Source: Mycobacterium kiyosense (GTDB lineage: Bacteria; Actinomycetota; Actinomycetes; Mycobacteriales; Mycobacteriaceae). From it: DNA of 64,000 nt. Both the position numbers and the translations under genes were made by a program. The stretch spans positions 3,596,001-3,660,000 of the forward strand of contig AP025179.1 in the NCBI GenBank assembly GCA_021654635.1, given 5' to 3'. Under the pieces are notes generated by a model. It saw nothing but the letters and a program-made list of their open reading frames with translations. It made no database searches and was not told the origin of the DNA. Shown here piece after piece: positions 10,154-22,902 of the stretch (positions are counted from its first letter, which is position 1; each line of letters begins with the position of its first letter).

Positions 10154-10546
10154 ATGGCAGACAGAAGCGGTGGGCGGTCCACTCCGGCTCGGCAACGAAT
10201 GAAAACGCTTACCCAGGCGGCGTTGAACGCCGACAAGACGGTGGAGCAGGTCGAGGACGTGCTGGACGGCCTCAGCACCTCCATCGTCGAGCTGAACAGG
10301 TCACTGGCGGCGCTCAACGGCACCGTCGAACGCCTCGAAGGCGGCCTGGATCATCTGGACGGCACCCTGTCCAGTCTCGACGACCTCGCCAAGCGGCTGC
10401 TGGCGGTGCTGCAGCCGGTGGAGGCCATCCTCGAGCGGATGGACAACCTCGTCAGCTCGGGTGAAACGATGATGACGCCGCTCAATGTGACCGAGCACAT
10501 GATGCGCGGGATGCTGGACCGGCTGCGTAACCGAACCGTGCACTAG
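10154..10546 (+). CDS. small coiled-coil conserved hypothetical protein
   Basis: This 130-residue protein is predicted almost wholly alpha-helical. Heptad-like repeats run from about residue 20 to 115 (VEQVEDVLDGLSTSIVELNR, GTVERLEGGLDHLDGTLSSL), suggesting a coiled coil or four-helix bundle. No signal peptide or membrane segment is seen. It lies 59 bases after pgl in the same direction, the position of Rv1444c in M. tuberculosis, a protein of similar size and unknown function. Linkage to the pentose phosphate operon is suggestive only. Confidence 0.8.
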   Translation: MADRSGGRSTPARQRMKTLTQAALNADKTVEQVEDVLDGLSTSIVELNRSLAALNGTVERLEGGLDHLDGTLSSLDDLAKRLLAVLQPVEAILERMDNLVSSGETMMTPLNVTEHMMRGMLDRLRNRTVH

Positions 10547-10570
10547 CCACCGGCACGCCGAGTCCCGCCG

Positions 10571-12532
10571 CTACGGCCGCAGCTCGTAGTCGGCCGGGTT
10601 GGCGTGGCGGGTCCATTTCCAGTAGTCGACGATTCGGCCGCCGTACAGCGTCGGCAGGGCGCCCGTCGAATTCTTGTAATAGCTGGCCACTTTCGGGTGC
10701 GAATAGACCATGGTCTTGAGCTTGTCCTGATTGTTGCGGTGGTACTCGGCGCAGACGTCGGCGCGCGGCATCGCCGAGCGCACACCCTGGGCCAGCACCA
10801 TGTCGATGCAAGCCATGATGTAGCGCATCTGGCATTCGGAGTTGTACATGATGCTGGCGCCGTTGACGGCGTTGGTGCCCGGCCCGTACATGCAGTAGAA
10901 GTTCGGGAATCCGGGCACGGTGACACCGAGGTACGCGTACGGGGCGTCGCCCCAGACGTCGTTGAGAGCGATCCCGTCGAGGCCGCGCACGTTGATCGGT
11001 CCGAGTTGGTGGTTGACGTCGAATCCCGTTGCCCAGACCAGAATGTCGGCCGGCCGGTGGACGCCGTCGACGGTGCTGACCCCGTCCGGGGTGATCTCGG
11101 CGATGCGGTCGTTGATCAGCTCGACGTCGGGCCGCTGCAGCGTGGTGATCCAGGTTCCGTTGTCCTGCAACGTTCTTTTACCTAGCGGCGGATAGTCGGG
11201 AACGACCTTGGCCAGCAGTTCCTCGTCGTCGGTGAAGGCCCGCATCCAGGCGATGAAGACCTCCCGGATCACATGGTTGCTCGCGCTGCACGACTTGCCG
11301 CCGGTGTCCCAGGCGGGGTCGATCAGACCCTGTTCACGGATGGCGTCGGTCAACGGCCACCAGGACACGAACCGCACCCAGCGGCCGTAGTAGGGCAGGT
11401 GGCGGATGGCCCACTGCGCTCCGGCGCCGACCGGTTCGTGGTAGTGGACGTTGGGCGCGATCCACTGCGGTGTGCGCTGATAGACGGCGACGTGCGCGGT
11501 GGTGTCGGCGATCGCCGGGACCAGTTGGAATCCGCTGGCGCCCGCGCCGATCACGGCCACCCGCCGTCCGGCGAGGTCGATGCCGTCCGGCCATTGCGCG
11601 GTGTGGAATGCGGGTCCACGAAAGTCCTTGGCGCCCTTGATGTCCGGGATCACCGCATTGCTGAACTGTCCTACGGCGCAGATCAGTCCGCGGGCGGTGA
11701 GTGTCTCGGAACGACCGTCGGCGCTGCGAATCGTCACCTGCCAGGTTGCCGTTGGGTCATCCCACGTCGCGGCCGTGACTTCGGTGCTGAACCGCACGTG
11801 TGGGGCGATGTCGTGCTTGGCCATCACGTCGGTCAGGTATTGCAGGATCTCGGGTTGTTCGGAGTACAGGTGGGTCCAGTGGTCGGTGGGCTCGAAGGAG
11901 TACGCGTAGTACTGGTTGGCGATGTCGACGCGGCAGCCCGGGTAGCGGTTGGCCCGCCACGTGCCGCCCACGCCGTCCTGCTTGTCGACGATGGTGAACG
12001 GCACGCCGGCCTGTTTCAGTTTGATCCCGGCCAGCAGCCCGGCTTCACCGCAACCGACGATGACGACGGGGAACTCGCTGCGCTGCCGGGCGCTGGAGGC
12101 CAGCGCGGGCCCGTATTGGTCGTCGTCGGTGAAGCGCAGGTCGGCGGCGACGTAGTCGATGTATTCGTCGGTGACCTGTCCGGCGGTCATGACGTCGAGC
12201 ATCACCCGCATCTGGTCGCCGGTGGGGACGAACGGCGGCGGGCAGCCGCGATCACGGTAGTCGCGCACCACGTCGAAGGCGCGTGCGCGCACGATCTGCT
12301 TGTCCGGCTCGCTCATGCCGCCCTGCAGGTCCATCGCGATGAGCAGGAACGGCTTCGGCAGCTCGTCGAGCAAGCCGATGTCGCCGGTCATGTGCACCAT
12401 CGACATGAGCAGCGCCGGCACGCTGGCCTGCTCGACCGCGGCGCGGATGACGTCGTCGGAGTCATTGAACGGCAGCCCGATCAGCGCCCGAATGTCCGAT
12501 TCCCGGGTGTCAGGCAACGCCGACTCAGCCAT
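10571..12532 (-). CDS. Baeyer-Villiger-type flavin monooxygenase with N-terminal extension
   Basis: This is an FAD- and NADPH-dependent monooxygenase likely to oxygenate a ketone. It has 653 residues, and the extra roughly 150 at the N terminus resemble the 4-hydroxyacetophenone monooxygenase subgroup. The FAD-binding VVIVGCGEAGLLAGI lies near residue 160, the NADPH-binding VAVIGAGASGFQLVPAI near residue 337, and the Baeyer-Villiger fingerprint FRGPAFHTAQWP (FxGxxxHxxxWP) just before it is intact. Substrate is unknown. It is divergent from a TetR gene, and an inverted repeat lies 6 bases upstream of its ATG, so repression by that regulator is likely. Confidence 0.9.
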   Translation of the reverse strand: MAESALPDTRESDIRALIGLPFNDSDDVIRAAVEQASVPALLMSMVHMTGDIGLLDELPKPFLLIAMDLQGGMSEPDKQIVRARAFDVVRDYRDRGCPPPFVPTGDQMRVMLDVMTAGQVTDEYIDYVAADLRFTDDDQYGPALASSARQRSEFPVVIVGCGEAGLLAGIKLKQAGVPFTIVDKQDGVGGTWRANRYPGCRVDIANQYYAYSFEPTDHWTHLYSEQPEILQYLTDVMAKHDIAPHVRFSTEVTAATWDDPTATWQVTIRSADGRSETLTARGLICAVGQFSNAVIPDIKGAKDFRGPAFHTAQWPDGIDLAGRRVAVIGAGASGFQLVPAIADTTAHVAVYQRTPQWIAPNVHYHEPVGAGAQWAIRHLPYYGRWVRFVSWWPLTDAIREQGLIDPAWDTGGKSCSASNHVIREVFIAWMRAFTDDEELLAKVVPDYPPLGKRTLQDNGTWITTLQRPDVELINDRIAEITPDGVSTVDGVHRPADILVWATGFDVNHQLGPINVRGLDGIALNDVWGDAPYAYLGVTVPGFPNFYCMYGPGTNAVNGASIMYNSECQMRYIMACIDMVLAQGVRSAMPRADVCAEYHRNNQDKLKTMVYSHPKVASYYKNSTGALPTLYGGRIVDYWKWTRHANPADYELRP

Positions 12533-12537
12533 GCCTC

Positions 12538-12565
12538 ACCATACATTCCACCAGGCACGTATGGT
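12538..12565. promoter_or_regulatory. inverted repeat, candidate TetR operator
   Basis: Perfect 7-bp arms ACCATAC and GTATGGT are separated by 14 bases, between the divergent monooxygenase and TetR genes. The left arm lies only 6 bases from the monooxygenase start, so binding there would block its transcription or translation. Spacing and symmetry fit a TetR dimer site, and the adjacent regulator is the natural candidate. No other copy was noticed in the window. Confidence 0.55.
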
Positions 12566-12637
12566 CAAGCCTGGGCGAGCCTCAGGACGCACCGTTTATG
12601 ATCCGGTTATGTCTGTGAACGCGGCGATCGGCTAGCA

Positions 12638-13303
12638 ATGCGCAGCCATGGCTGGTCGGGTGATACGCCGGGCTCCGACGAAGAGGCGATCAGCCGCATC
12701 CTCGACGCCGCGGAACGACTTCTCGTCGAACGCGGCCCGGCACTGCGGATCGCCGACGTGGCACGAACTCTCGGCGTCACACGCCAGACCGTCTACCGCT
12801 ATTTCCCGAACGCCGAACAGCTCATCCTGACCACGTCGATGCGCTCCGGCGACGGCTTTCTCGAGCAGCTCGCGGCTCGCGTGCGCGGCGTCACCGAACC
12901 GGTCGACGCGGTGGTGGAGGGCATGGCGTTCGCGGTGGAACAGCTCGCCGACGATCCGCGGATCAACTTCATTCTGACCAACCGGCCCGGCGGCAAGGTC
13001 ACCACCGCGATCGCCTCGGATACCGCGTTGACCTTCAGCCGCTCGATGTTGCACCGCTTCGACGTCGACTGGGAGGCGCACGGATTCGATGAAGCCGCCC
13101 TCGACGAATTGTCCGAATTCACCATCCGGCTGCTCTATTCGTTCCTCACCGAACGCGACATCCGCAGCCCGGATGAGCTGCGCCGGTTCCTGGCCCGCTG
13201 GGTCGGGCCGGCGATCAGGTATCCCCGGCTGGCCGGCGCACTCGATCCGATCGCGAAAACGGCAGTGCCGACGGCTCGCTCGCGCCGCCGGACGGCATCC
13301 TGA
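12638..13303 (+). CDS. TetR family transcriptional regulator
   Basis: This 221-residue regulator has an N-terminal TetR helix-turn-helix at about residues 18-65 (ILDAAERLLVERGP, IADVARTLGVTRQTVYRYFP). The C-terminal ligand domain is not assignable to a known class. It is divergently transcribed from the Baeyer-Villiger monooxygenase gene, the classic layout for local autoregulation and repression of the neighbour. The start at 12638 is the longest option; the ribosome-binding site is weak, so a short-leader transcript is possible (TATGAT lies about 40 bases upstream). The stop is 11 bases before the deacetylase gene, so the two may be co-transcribed. Confidence 0.9.
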   Translation: MRSHGWSGDTPGSDEEAISRILDAAERLLVERGPALRIADVARTLGVTRQTVYRYFPNAEQLILTTSMRSGDGFLEQLAARVRGVTEPVDAVVEGMAFAVEQLADDPRINFILTNRPGGKVTTAIASDTALTFSRSMLHRFDVDWEAHGFDEAALDELSEFTIRLLYSFLTERDIRSPDELRRFLARWVGPAIRYPRLAGALDPIAKTAVPTARSRRRTAS

Positions 13304-13314
13304 AGCGACGGCCC

Positions 13315-14107
13315 ATGCCCACCGTCGTCGCCTTCCACGCCCATCCCGACGACGAGGTCATCCTCACCGGCGGCACCATCGCCAAGGCCGTCGCGGACGG
13401 GCACCGGGTGGTGGTCGTCACCGCCACCGACGGGCGGATGGGCAACGAGGACAATCACCACCGCTTGGATGAATTACGTTTGAGCACAAAAGCTCTGGGC
13501 GCACACAGGACCGAATGCCTGGCCTACGCCGACAGTGGGTACGGGCCGGACTTCTACCCCGACCCGCCCGGCCGGGTCCGGTTCGCGCGGGCCGACGTCG
13601 AGGAGGCCGCACAACGGCTGGCCACGATCTTGGCCGCCGAAGGCGCCGACCTGCTGCTGAGCTATCAGGCGAACGGCGGGTACGGCCACCGCGACCACGT
13701 GCAGGTGCACCAGGTCGGCAAGCGGGCCGCCGAAATAGCCGGCACACCAAACGTTCTCGAAGCAACCATGCCACGCGAAGTACTGCATCGGATCGGCGAG
13801 CTGTGCCGGGCGCTGCGGTTGCCCCCGCCGTATGACCCGCAGGTGGTCGGCACCGCCTACGCCCCGGGCGCCGCCATCACCCACCGGGTGGACGTGCGCC
13901 GATTTGCCCGGCAGAAGCGGGACGCGATGGCCGCGCACCGCTCGCAGCTGGGCAGCGGCCTGGGTGCACGCGTCTACGCCGCGCTGCTGCGCCTGCCGCC
14001 CCCCGGTGTTGGGCGCGGTATTCAGATACGAATGGTTCGTCGACCCCGCGGCGCCGCCGGGAACGTTGCGCGACAACATCTTCGACGGTCACTCACATCT
14101 TGGTTGA
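13315..14107 (+). CDS. LmbE/PIG-L family deacetylase, frameshifted near the C terminus
   Basis: This metal-dependent N-deacetylase-like protein belongs to the family of MshB and Mca. The zinc-binding AHPDDE motif (FHAHPDDEVILTGGT) is at residues 7-13, and NGGYGHRDHVQVHQ near residue 120 supplies the other metal ligand and catalytic histidine. The frame breaks in a run of six C at 13999-14004. With one C removed the tail reads LLRLPPPVLGAVFRYEWFVD and ends at the TGA at 14107, giving 263 residues. As written, the frame runs on to 14142 with an atypical Arg-rich tail. A substrate such as an N-acetyl sugar or thiol conjugate is likely but unknown. It overlaps the convergent DUF1206 gene by 15 bases. 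Confidence 0.85.
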
Positions 14108-14965
14108 CCGGGCCAGCACGAAGCTGTACAGACCGTAGGTGATGATCCCGACGCCGGCGGCGATCAGCAGCGCCATCCCGAACGGTTGGGCGCCCAGCGT
14201 CTTCAGCGCGCCGTCCAGGCCGGTGGCCTTGGCCGGCTCCGAGCGCCACGCCGCCACCACCACCAGCAATCCCGCGGCGGCGAGCACCACGCCCTTGCCC
14301 ACGTAGCCGGCCACCCCGAGGCGGCGAACCAGCTTCCCCGGCTTGCCGTTGAGGTCGTCGACGAACTTGCGGCCGGCGCCCTTGTAGACGTGGTAAGCGC
14401 CAACCGCGACGACACCGACGCCGCAACCGACGAGCGCGACGGTGCCGGCGGTGGTCTCCATCAGCCGAGCGCTCATGGCCGAGCTCTGCTGGCCGGTGGA
14501 TTTGCCGGCGCCATGGGCGAACCCGAAAGCGGAGTAGGCGAATCCGAGATAGACAGCCGCGATCCCGAACGACTTTGCGCGATCGGTGAATCCGGGCGCC
14601 GGCCGCGACGCATCCCGGTCGACCGAACGGCCGAGGAACGTTTCGACAAGCCGCCACAGCCCCAGCATCAGCAGCGCCGCGGTGGCCAGCCACAGCGCGG
14701 CCGGACCGCCCGGGCGCGCCGCCAACGTCGCCAACGCCCCGGACTGGTCGGCGGTGCCCCCGGCGCCGAGGGCGATCCGGATGGCGAGATAGCCGATGAT
14801 CAGATGCAGCAGACCGGAGACGACGAACCCGGCGCGGGCGAATTTCTCGAACACCCCGTTCTGCGCGACCTGCGCCGCGGTGACCGGCGTCGAGTCGTCC
14901 GGCGTCGCGCGGTGGGGCAACGCGTTTTCTGGCGTCGCGTATTCTGGCGTCGCGTTTTCTGGCAT
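14093..14965 (-). CDS. DUF1206 family membrane protein
   Basis: This 290-residue multi-pass membrane protein of the DUF1206 family has unknown function. About six hydrophobic segments follow a roughly 40-residue polar head (for example FVVSGLLHLIIGYLAIRIAL, FGMALLIAAGVGIITYGLYS near the C terminus). The repeated arrangement of glycine-containing pairs of helices is typical of the family. The ATG at 14965 has GGAGGG upstream; a longer in-frame reading runs back into ppc but lacks support. The first 15 residues are three repeats of a 15-bp unit encoding PEN/ATPEY/ATPEN. It lies 32 bases after the ppc stop in the same direction. Confidence 0.85.
   Translation of the reverse strand: MPENATPEYATPENALPHRATPDDSTPVTAAQVAQNGVFEKFARAGFVVSGLLHLIIGYLAIRIALGAGGTADQSGALATLAARPGGPAALWLATAALLMLGLWRLVETFLGRSVDRDASRPAPGFTDRAKSFGIAAVYLGFAYSAFGFAHGAGKSTGQQSSAMSARLMETTAGTVALVGCGVGVVAVGAYHVYKGAGRKFVDDLNGKPGKLVRRLGVAGYVGKGVVLAAAGLLVVVAAWRSEPAKATGLDGALKTLGAQPFGMALLIAAGVGIITYGLYSFVLARSTKM
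14921..14965 (-). repeat. three 15-bp tandem repeats in the DUF1206 N terminus
   Basis: Units at 14921-14935, 14936-14950 and 14951-14965 differ by one or two bases. They encode pentapeptides of the ATPEN type at the very start of the protein, so copy-number change stays in frame and alters only the cytoplasmic head length. Confidence 0.8.
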
Positions 14966-14997
14966 GGCGGGCTCCCTCCGTGTGCAGGGGTTGCCCG

Positions 14998-17805
<2,808 letters not shown>

Positions 17806-17874
17806 GGGTCCCAGTATTAGCGACCGGGCCGGTCGGCGCCTGTCGTCGGGTGGTCGTTCGGTAGGCTGCCCGGT

Positions 17875-18108
17875 ATGGAATTGGCCCTGCAGATCACGTT
17901 GGTGGTCACCAGCGTGCTGGTGGTGTTGCTGGTGCTGCTGCACCGCGCCAAGGGCGGCGGCCTGTCGACGCTGTTCGGCGGCGGTGTGCAGTCCAGCCTG
18001 TCCGGGTCGACCGTGGTGGAGAAGAACCTCGACCGGTTGACGCTGTTCATCGTCGGTATCTGGCTGGTTTCCATCATCGGCATGGCGCTGCTGATCAAGT
18101 ACAAGTGA
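17875..18108 (+). CDS. secG: preprotein translocase subunit SecG
   Basis: SecG is the small auxiliary subunit of the SecYEG translocon in the cytoplasmic membrane. It has 77 residues, two transmembrane helices (residues 3-22 and 54-74), and the conserved loop [15 protein letters not shown] followed by [18 protein letters not shown]. It starts at ATG 17875. In many actinobacteria secG lies downstream of tpiA in the same direction; here it is convergent with tpiA and divergent from ppc. Confidence 0.95.
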   Translation: MELALQITLVVTSVLVVLLVLLHRAKGGGLSTLFGGGVQSSLSGSTVVEKNLDRLTLFIVGIWLVSIIGMALLIKYK

Positions 18109-18115
18109 CGTTGCG

Positions 18116-18688
18116 GTGAGCTATCCGCAGCAGCCGGGACAGCAGCCGTACCGACCGCCTCACCCGAACCACCAGCTGCCCCCGCGCCAGCCGCGGCCGT
18201 ACGCCCCGCCTCAGCACAATCAGCCCTACCAGGCGCCACAGGTTCCGCGCCCCCCGGTCGCGGCGCCGCACGGCGCGCCCGGTCAGCCGCCCGCCGGCGC
18301 CGGCGGCATCGCCGTCACCACACGTTTTTTCCCCCTGGGATTCATGCTTGCCCTGGTCAAGCCGAAAGTCTTCATCGACAACTACGAGATGCCCCCGGCA
18401 AGTTGGGGTCGCACGATGCTGCCGGCACAACCCGGCCGCCACCATGTGCACGTCCACATACCGTATTTCCTGCCGCCCAAGATCGGGCCGGCCGACGCCG
18501 TCGTGGACGTCCACCCCGGACACATCGTCGAGCTGGAATACAGGGCGCCGGCATGGTCGTTCAGTGCCGGTTCGCTGGGACCGCCACCGCAGAGCTACAA
18601 CGGCCTGGGCATCACCATCGCGGTGATGGTGGTGCCGTTCGCCCTGGTGTTGTTCTTCCTCATCGTGATGGTGCTGCTGCACGCCTGA
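18116..18688 (+). CDS. Pro/Gln-rich membrane-anchored hypothetical protein
   Basis: This 190-residue protein starts at GTG 18116, 7 bases after secG. Residues 1-65 are Pro/Gln/His-rich and probably disordered ([20 protein letters not shown]). A globular beta-rich section follows with [20 protein letters not shown] and [20 protein letters not shown] near residues 70-125, and a single C-terminal transmembrane helix lies near 162-188 ([20 protein letters not shown]). The middle resembles domains in other Pro-rich mycobacterial membrane proteins, but I do not recognise a named family. Co-transcription with secG is likely. Confidence 0.8.
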   Translation: MSYPQQPGQQPYRPPHPNHQLPPRQPRPYAPPQHNQPYQAPQVPRPPVAAPHGAPGQPPAGAGGIAVTTRFFPLGFMLALVKPKVFIDNYEMPPASWGRTMLPAQPGRHHVHVHIPYFLPPKIGPADAVVDVHPGHIVELEYRAPAWSFSAGSLGPPPQSYNGLGITIAVMVVPFALVLFFLIVMVLLHA

Positions 18689-18764
18689 AAGAGCGTCGGG
18701 CTGTTCGTTCTTCGGAAGGGCAAATCTTCGGGTGTAGAACGCGTCGAGCCAGTACGGTCAACAG

Positions 18765-19414
18765 ATGGCCGTGCGGGACGCTCTCATGGCGGCTATCGCC
18801 AAGCAGCTCGGCCATCCACGCGGCGTGGGTGGGCCGGATCGTCGGGCTCGCGCTGAATCGGGGGAACCGAGGCTTCGTGCGCGCAGCTGTGCAGGCGTTG
18901 CACGCCGGCAACGACGACATGGTGGCCGACGTCGGATTCGGCGGCGGGGTGGGCCTGAAGTTGTTGCTCGACAGCGTTACCGGTTCGGGCTGTGTCCACG
19001 GGGTGGAAGTGTCGGACATGATGCTCGAACGGGCCGCAAGACGGTATCGCCGCGAGGTCGCGGCGGGGCGATTGGGAGCTGCACCACGGGTCGTTGACCC
19101 GACTGCCGTTCGCCGATGGGGCCCTGAACGGCGTCTTAACCGTCAACACCGTTTACTTCGTCGCCGAGCTGCACGAGGCGTGCACCGAATTGGCCCGGGT
19201 GACAGCAGATTGGGGGCGCATCGTCGTCGGCGTCGCCGACCCGGAGACGATGGCGAAATTACCGTTCACCGGCCACGGGTTCCGCCTTCGCCCCATAGCC
19301 GAGGTCATCGACGCCCTGCAGAGCGCGGGTCTGACCGTGCAACACCGTCGGATCAATGCCGCAGACGGGGCACCCCACCTGCTGATCGGCACGCCGGCAC
19401 CGGCCCGGGGCTGA
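18765..19414 (+). CDS. class I SAM-dependent methyltransferase, two frameshifts
   Basis: The SAM-binding motif MVADVGFGGGVGLKLLLD and the downstream blocks LPFADGALNGVLTVNTVYFV and LARVTADWGRIVVGVADPET identify a class I methyltransferase. The reading frame is broken twice. Near 18827-18829 (GGG) the start frame MAVRDALMAAIAKQLGHPRG shifts to VGRIVGLALNRGNRGFV. Near 19074-19076 (GGG) it shifts again to ELHHGSLTRLPFADGALNGV. Deleting one G at each site gives one 215-residue protein ending at the TGA at 19414. As written it would not yield a working enzyme. Substrate is unknown. It lies between secG and convergent tpiA. Confidence 0.8.
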
Positions 19415-19481
19415 ATTACGGGCGTCTCGTACCACCCGTGAAACTGGTGCGACTGCCCGACCATCAGCGTTTGCCGTCGCG

Positions 19482-20267
19482 CTACGGCAGCGGGCCGCCG
19501 GCGGCGATCGCCGCCAGCGTCGCAAACTGCTCGCCGTCCAGCGACGCGCCACCGACCAGGCCGCCGTCGATGTCCTGCTGCGCGACGAGGTCGCCGACGT
19601 TCTTGGCGTTCACCGATCCGCCGTAGAGCACCCGCACCGTCTCGGCGATCTGCGGGGATGCCAGCTTGCCGAGTTCCTCGCGGATGGCCGCGCACACCTC
19701 CTGTGCGTCGGCGGAGCTGGCCACCCGTCCGGTTCCGATCGCCCAGACCGGTTCGTAGGCGATGACGACCTTCTCGATCTGCTCCTTGGACAGTCCGGCC
19801 AACGAGCCGCGTAGCTGTTCGACGTTGTGCGACACGTGATTTCCGGCCTCGCGTACCTCGAGGTGCTCCCCGATGCAGACGATCGGGGTGAGTTCGTGCT
19901 TGAGCGCGGCAGCGGCCTTCGCGGCCACCAGCGCATCGTCCTCGTTGTGATAGGTGCGGCGCTCGGAGTGCCCGACGACGGCGTAGGTGCAGCCCAGCTT
20001 GGCCAGGAACGCGCCGCTGATCTCACCGGTGTAGGCACCGGAGTCGTGTTGCGAGATGTCCTGCGCCCCATAAGTGAGGCGCAGCTTGTCGCCGTCGACC
20101 AAGGTCTGCACGCTGCGCAGGTCGGTGAACGGCGGGATCACCGCGACGTCGACCTTGTCGAAGTACTTGTCCGGCAACGCGAATGCGATCTTCTGCACCA
20201 GTGCGATCGCCTCGAAATGGTTGAGGTTCATCTTCCAGTTGCCGGCGATCAGCGGCTTGCGGCTCAC
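19482..20267 (-). CDS. tpiA: triosephosphate isomerase
   Basis: Triosephosphate isomerase interconverts dihydroxyacetone phosphate and glyceraldehyde 3-phosphate. It has 261 residues with the N-terminal IAGNWKMN (catalytic Lys), [14 protein letters not shown] (catalytic His), and [15 protein letters not shown] (catalytic Glu and flexible loop). The GTG start at 20267 overlaps the pgk stop (GTGA), so it is translationally coupled as the third gene of gap-pgk-tpiA. Confidence 0.98.
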   Translation of the reverse strand: MSRKPLIAGNWKMNLNHFEAIALVQKIAFALPDKYFDKVDVAVIPPFTDLRSVQTLVDGDKLRLTYGAQDISQHDSGAYTGEISGAFLAKLGCTYAVVGHSERRTYHNEDDALVAAKAAAALKHELTPIVCIGEHLEVREAGNHVSHNVEQLRGSLAGLSKEQIEKVVIAYEPVWAIGTGRVASSADAQEVCAAIREELGKLASPQIAETVRVLYGGSVNAKNVGDLVAQQDIDGGLVGGASLDGEQFATLAAIAAGGPLP

Positions 20268-21502
20268 AAGTCTTCTCCTGTCGGCTGCTCGTGTGTCAGC
20301 ACCTCGATACCGGGAAGCGATTTGCCCTCAAGGTATTCCAGCGATGCACCGCCGCCGGTGGAGATGTGCGAGAAGGCATCCTCGGGGATTCCCAGCGCAC
20401 GGACCGCCGCGGCGGAATCGCCACCGCCCACGACGCTGAACGCACCCTTTCCGGTAGCGGCGACGATCGCTTCGGCGACGCCCCGGGTGCCCGACGCGTA
20501 GTCGGGAAATTCGAAGACACCCATCGGCCCGTTCCAGAAAACGGTCCTGGCGTTGGACAGCAACGTGGTGAATCGCTTGACCGAACCCGGGCCGATGTCC
20601 AGCCCCATCAGCTCGTCGGGAATCTTGTTGGCGTCCACCGTTTGTGGCGGGGAATCGGCGGCGAACTTCTCGGTCACCACGATGTCGACGGGCAGCCGCA
20701 GCACGTCGTGGTAAGTCTCCAGCAGATCGCGACAGGTCTGCACCATGTCCTCTTCGAGCAGCGATTTACCCACCGAATGACCTTGCGCGGCAAGGAATGT
20801 GAAGCACATTCCGCCGCCGATCACGATGCTGTCCGCCTTGGTCGCCAGCGACTCGATCACCCCGAGCTTGTCGGACACCTTCGAGCCACCCAGCACCACG
20901 GCGTAAGGCCGCTCGGTGGAACTGGTCAGCTGCTTGAGCACCTTGATCTCGTCGGCGACCAGCTTCCCGGCGTAGTGCGGCAGCAGCGTCGCGACGTCGT
21001 ACACCGAGGCTTGCTTGCGGTGCACTACCCCGAACCCGTCGGACACGAAAGCCCCACCGGGCGAGACCAATTCGGCGAGTTGCTTGGCCAGGGCCAGGCG
21101 TTCGTCGTCGTCCTTGCTGGTTTCGCGCTTGTCGAAGCGGATGTTCTCCAGCAGCAGGATGTCGCCGTCGGTGAGGCCCTCGGCGCGGGCCAGCGCGTCC
21201 GTGCCGACCACGTCGCCGGCCAGTTGCACATGCCTGCCCAGTTGCTCACCGAGCGCCGCCGCAACCGGCGCCAGCGAGAACTTCGGCTCGGGCCCGTCTT
21301 TGGGGCGACCGAGATGCGCGGTGACGACCAGTTTGGCGCCGGCATCCAGCAGTGCTTTGAGCGTCGGCACCGAGGCGGTGATCCGCCCGGCGTCGGTGAT
21401 GTTGCCGTCATCGTCGAGCGGCACGTTCAGGTCGGAGCGCACCAGCACGCCGCGACCCGAAACACCTTCGGCGAGAAGGTCTTCCAGAGTTGGGACGCTC
21501 AC
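20264..21502 (-). CDS. pgk: phosphoglycerate kinase
   Basis: Phosphoglycerate kinase makes ATP from 1,3-bisphosphoglycerate. It has 412 residues from the GTG at 21502, which lies 2 bases after the gap stop; the long in-frame extension upstream overlaps gap in another frame and is spurious. [17 protein letters not shown] near residue 17, [20 protein letters not shown] near residue 58, [12 protein letters not shown], and the nucleotide-binding [18 protein letters not shown] and [13 protein letters not shown] blocks are all present. Confidence 0.98.
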   Translation of the reverse strand: MSVPTLEDLLAEGVSGRGVLVRSDLNVPLDDDGNITDAGRITASVPTLKALLDAGAKLVVTAHLGRPKDGPEPKFSLAPVAAALGEQLGRHVQLAGDVVGTDALARAEGLTDGDILLLENIRFDKRETSKDDDERLALAKQLAELVSPGGAFVSDGFGVVHRKQASVYDVATLLPHYAGKLVADEIKVLKQLTSSTERPYAVVLGGSKVSDKLGVIESLATKADSIVIGGGMCFTFLAAQGHSVGKSLLEEDMVQTCRDLLETYHDVLRLPVDIVVTEKFAADSPPQTVDANKIPDELMGLDIGPGSVKRFTTLLSNARTVFWNGPMGVFEFPDYASGTRGVAEAIVAATGKGAFSVVGGGDSAAAVRALGIPEDAFSHISTGGGASLEYLEGKSLPGIEVLTHEQPTGEDL

Positions 21503-21504
21503 GG

Positions 21505-22902
<1,398 letters not shown>

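Noticed and set aside
13999..14004. Phase-variable poly-C switch in the deacetylase gene
   Set aside because: Six C is short for slippage control, and eight similar insertions elsewhere in the window favour a sequence-error explanation.
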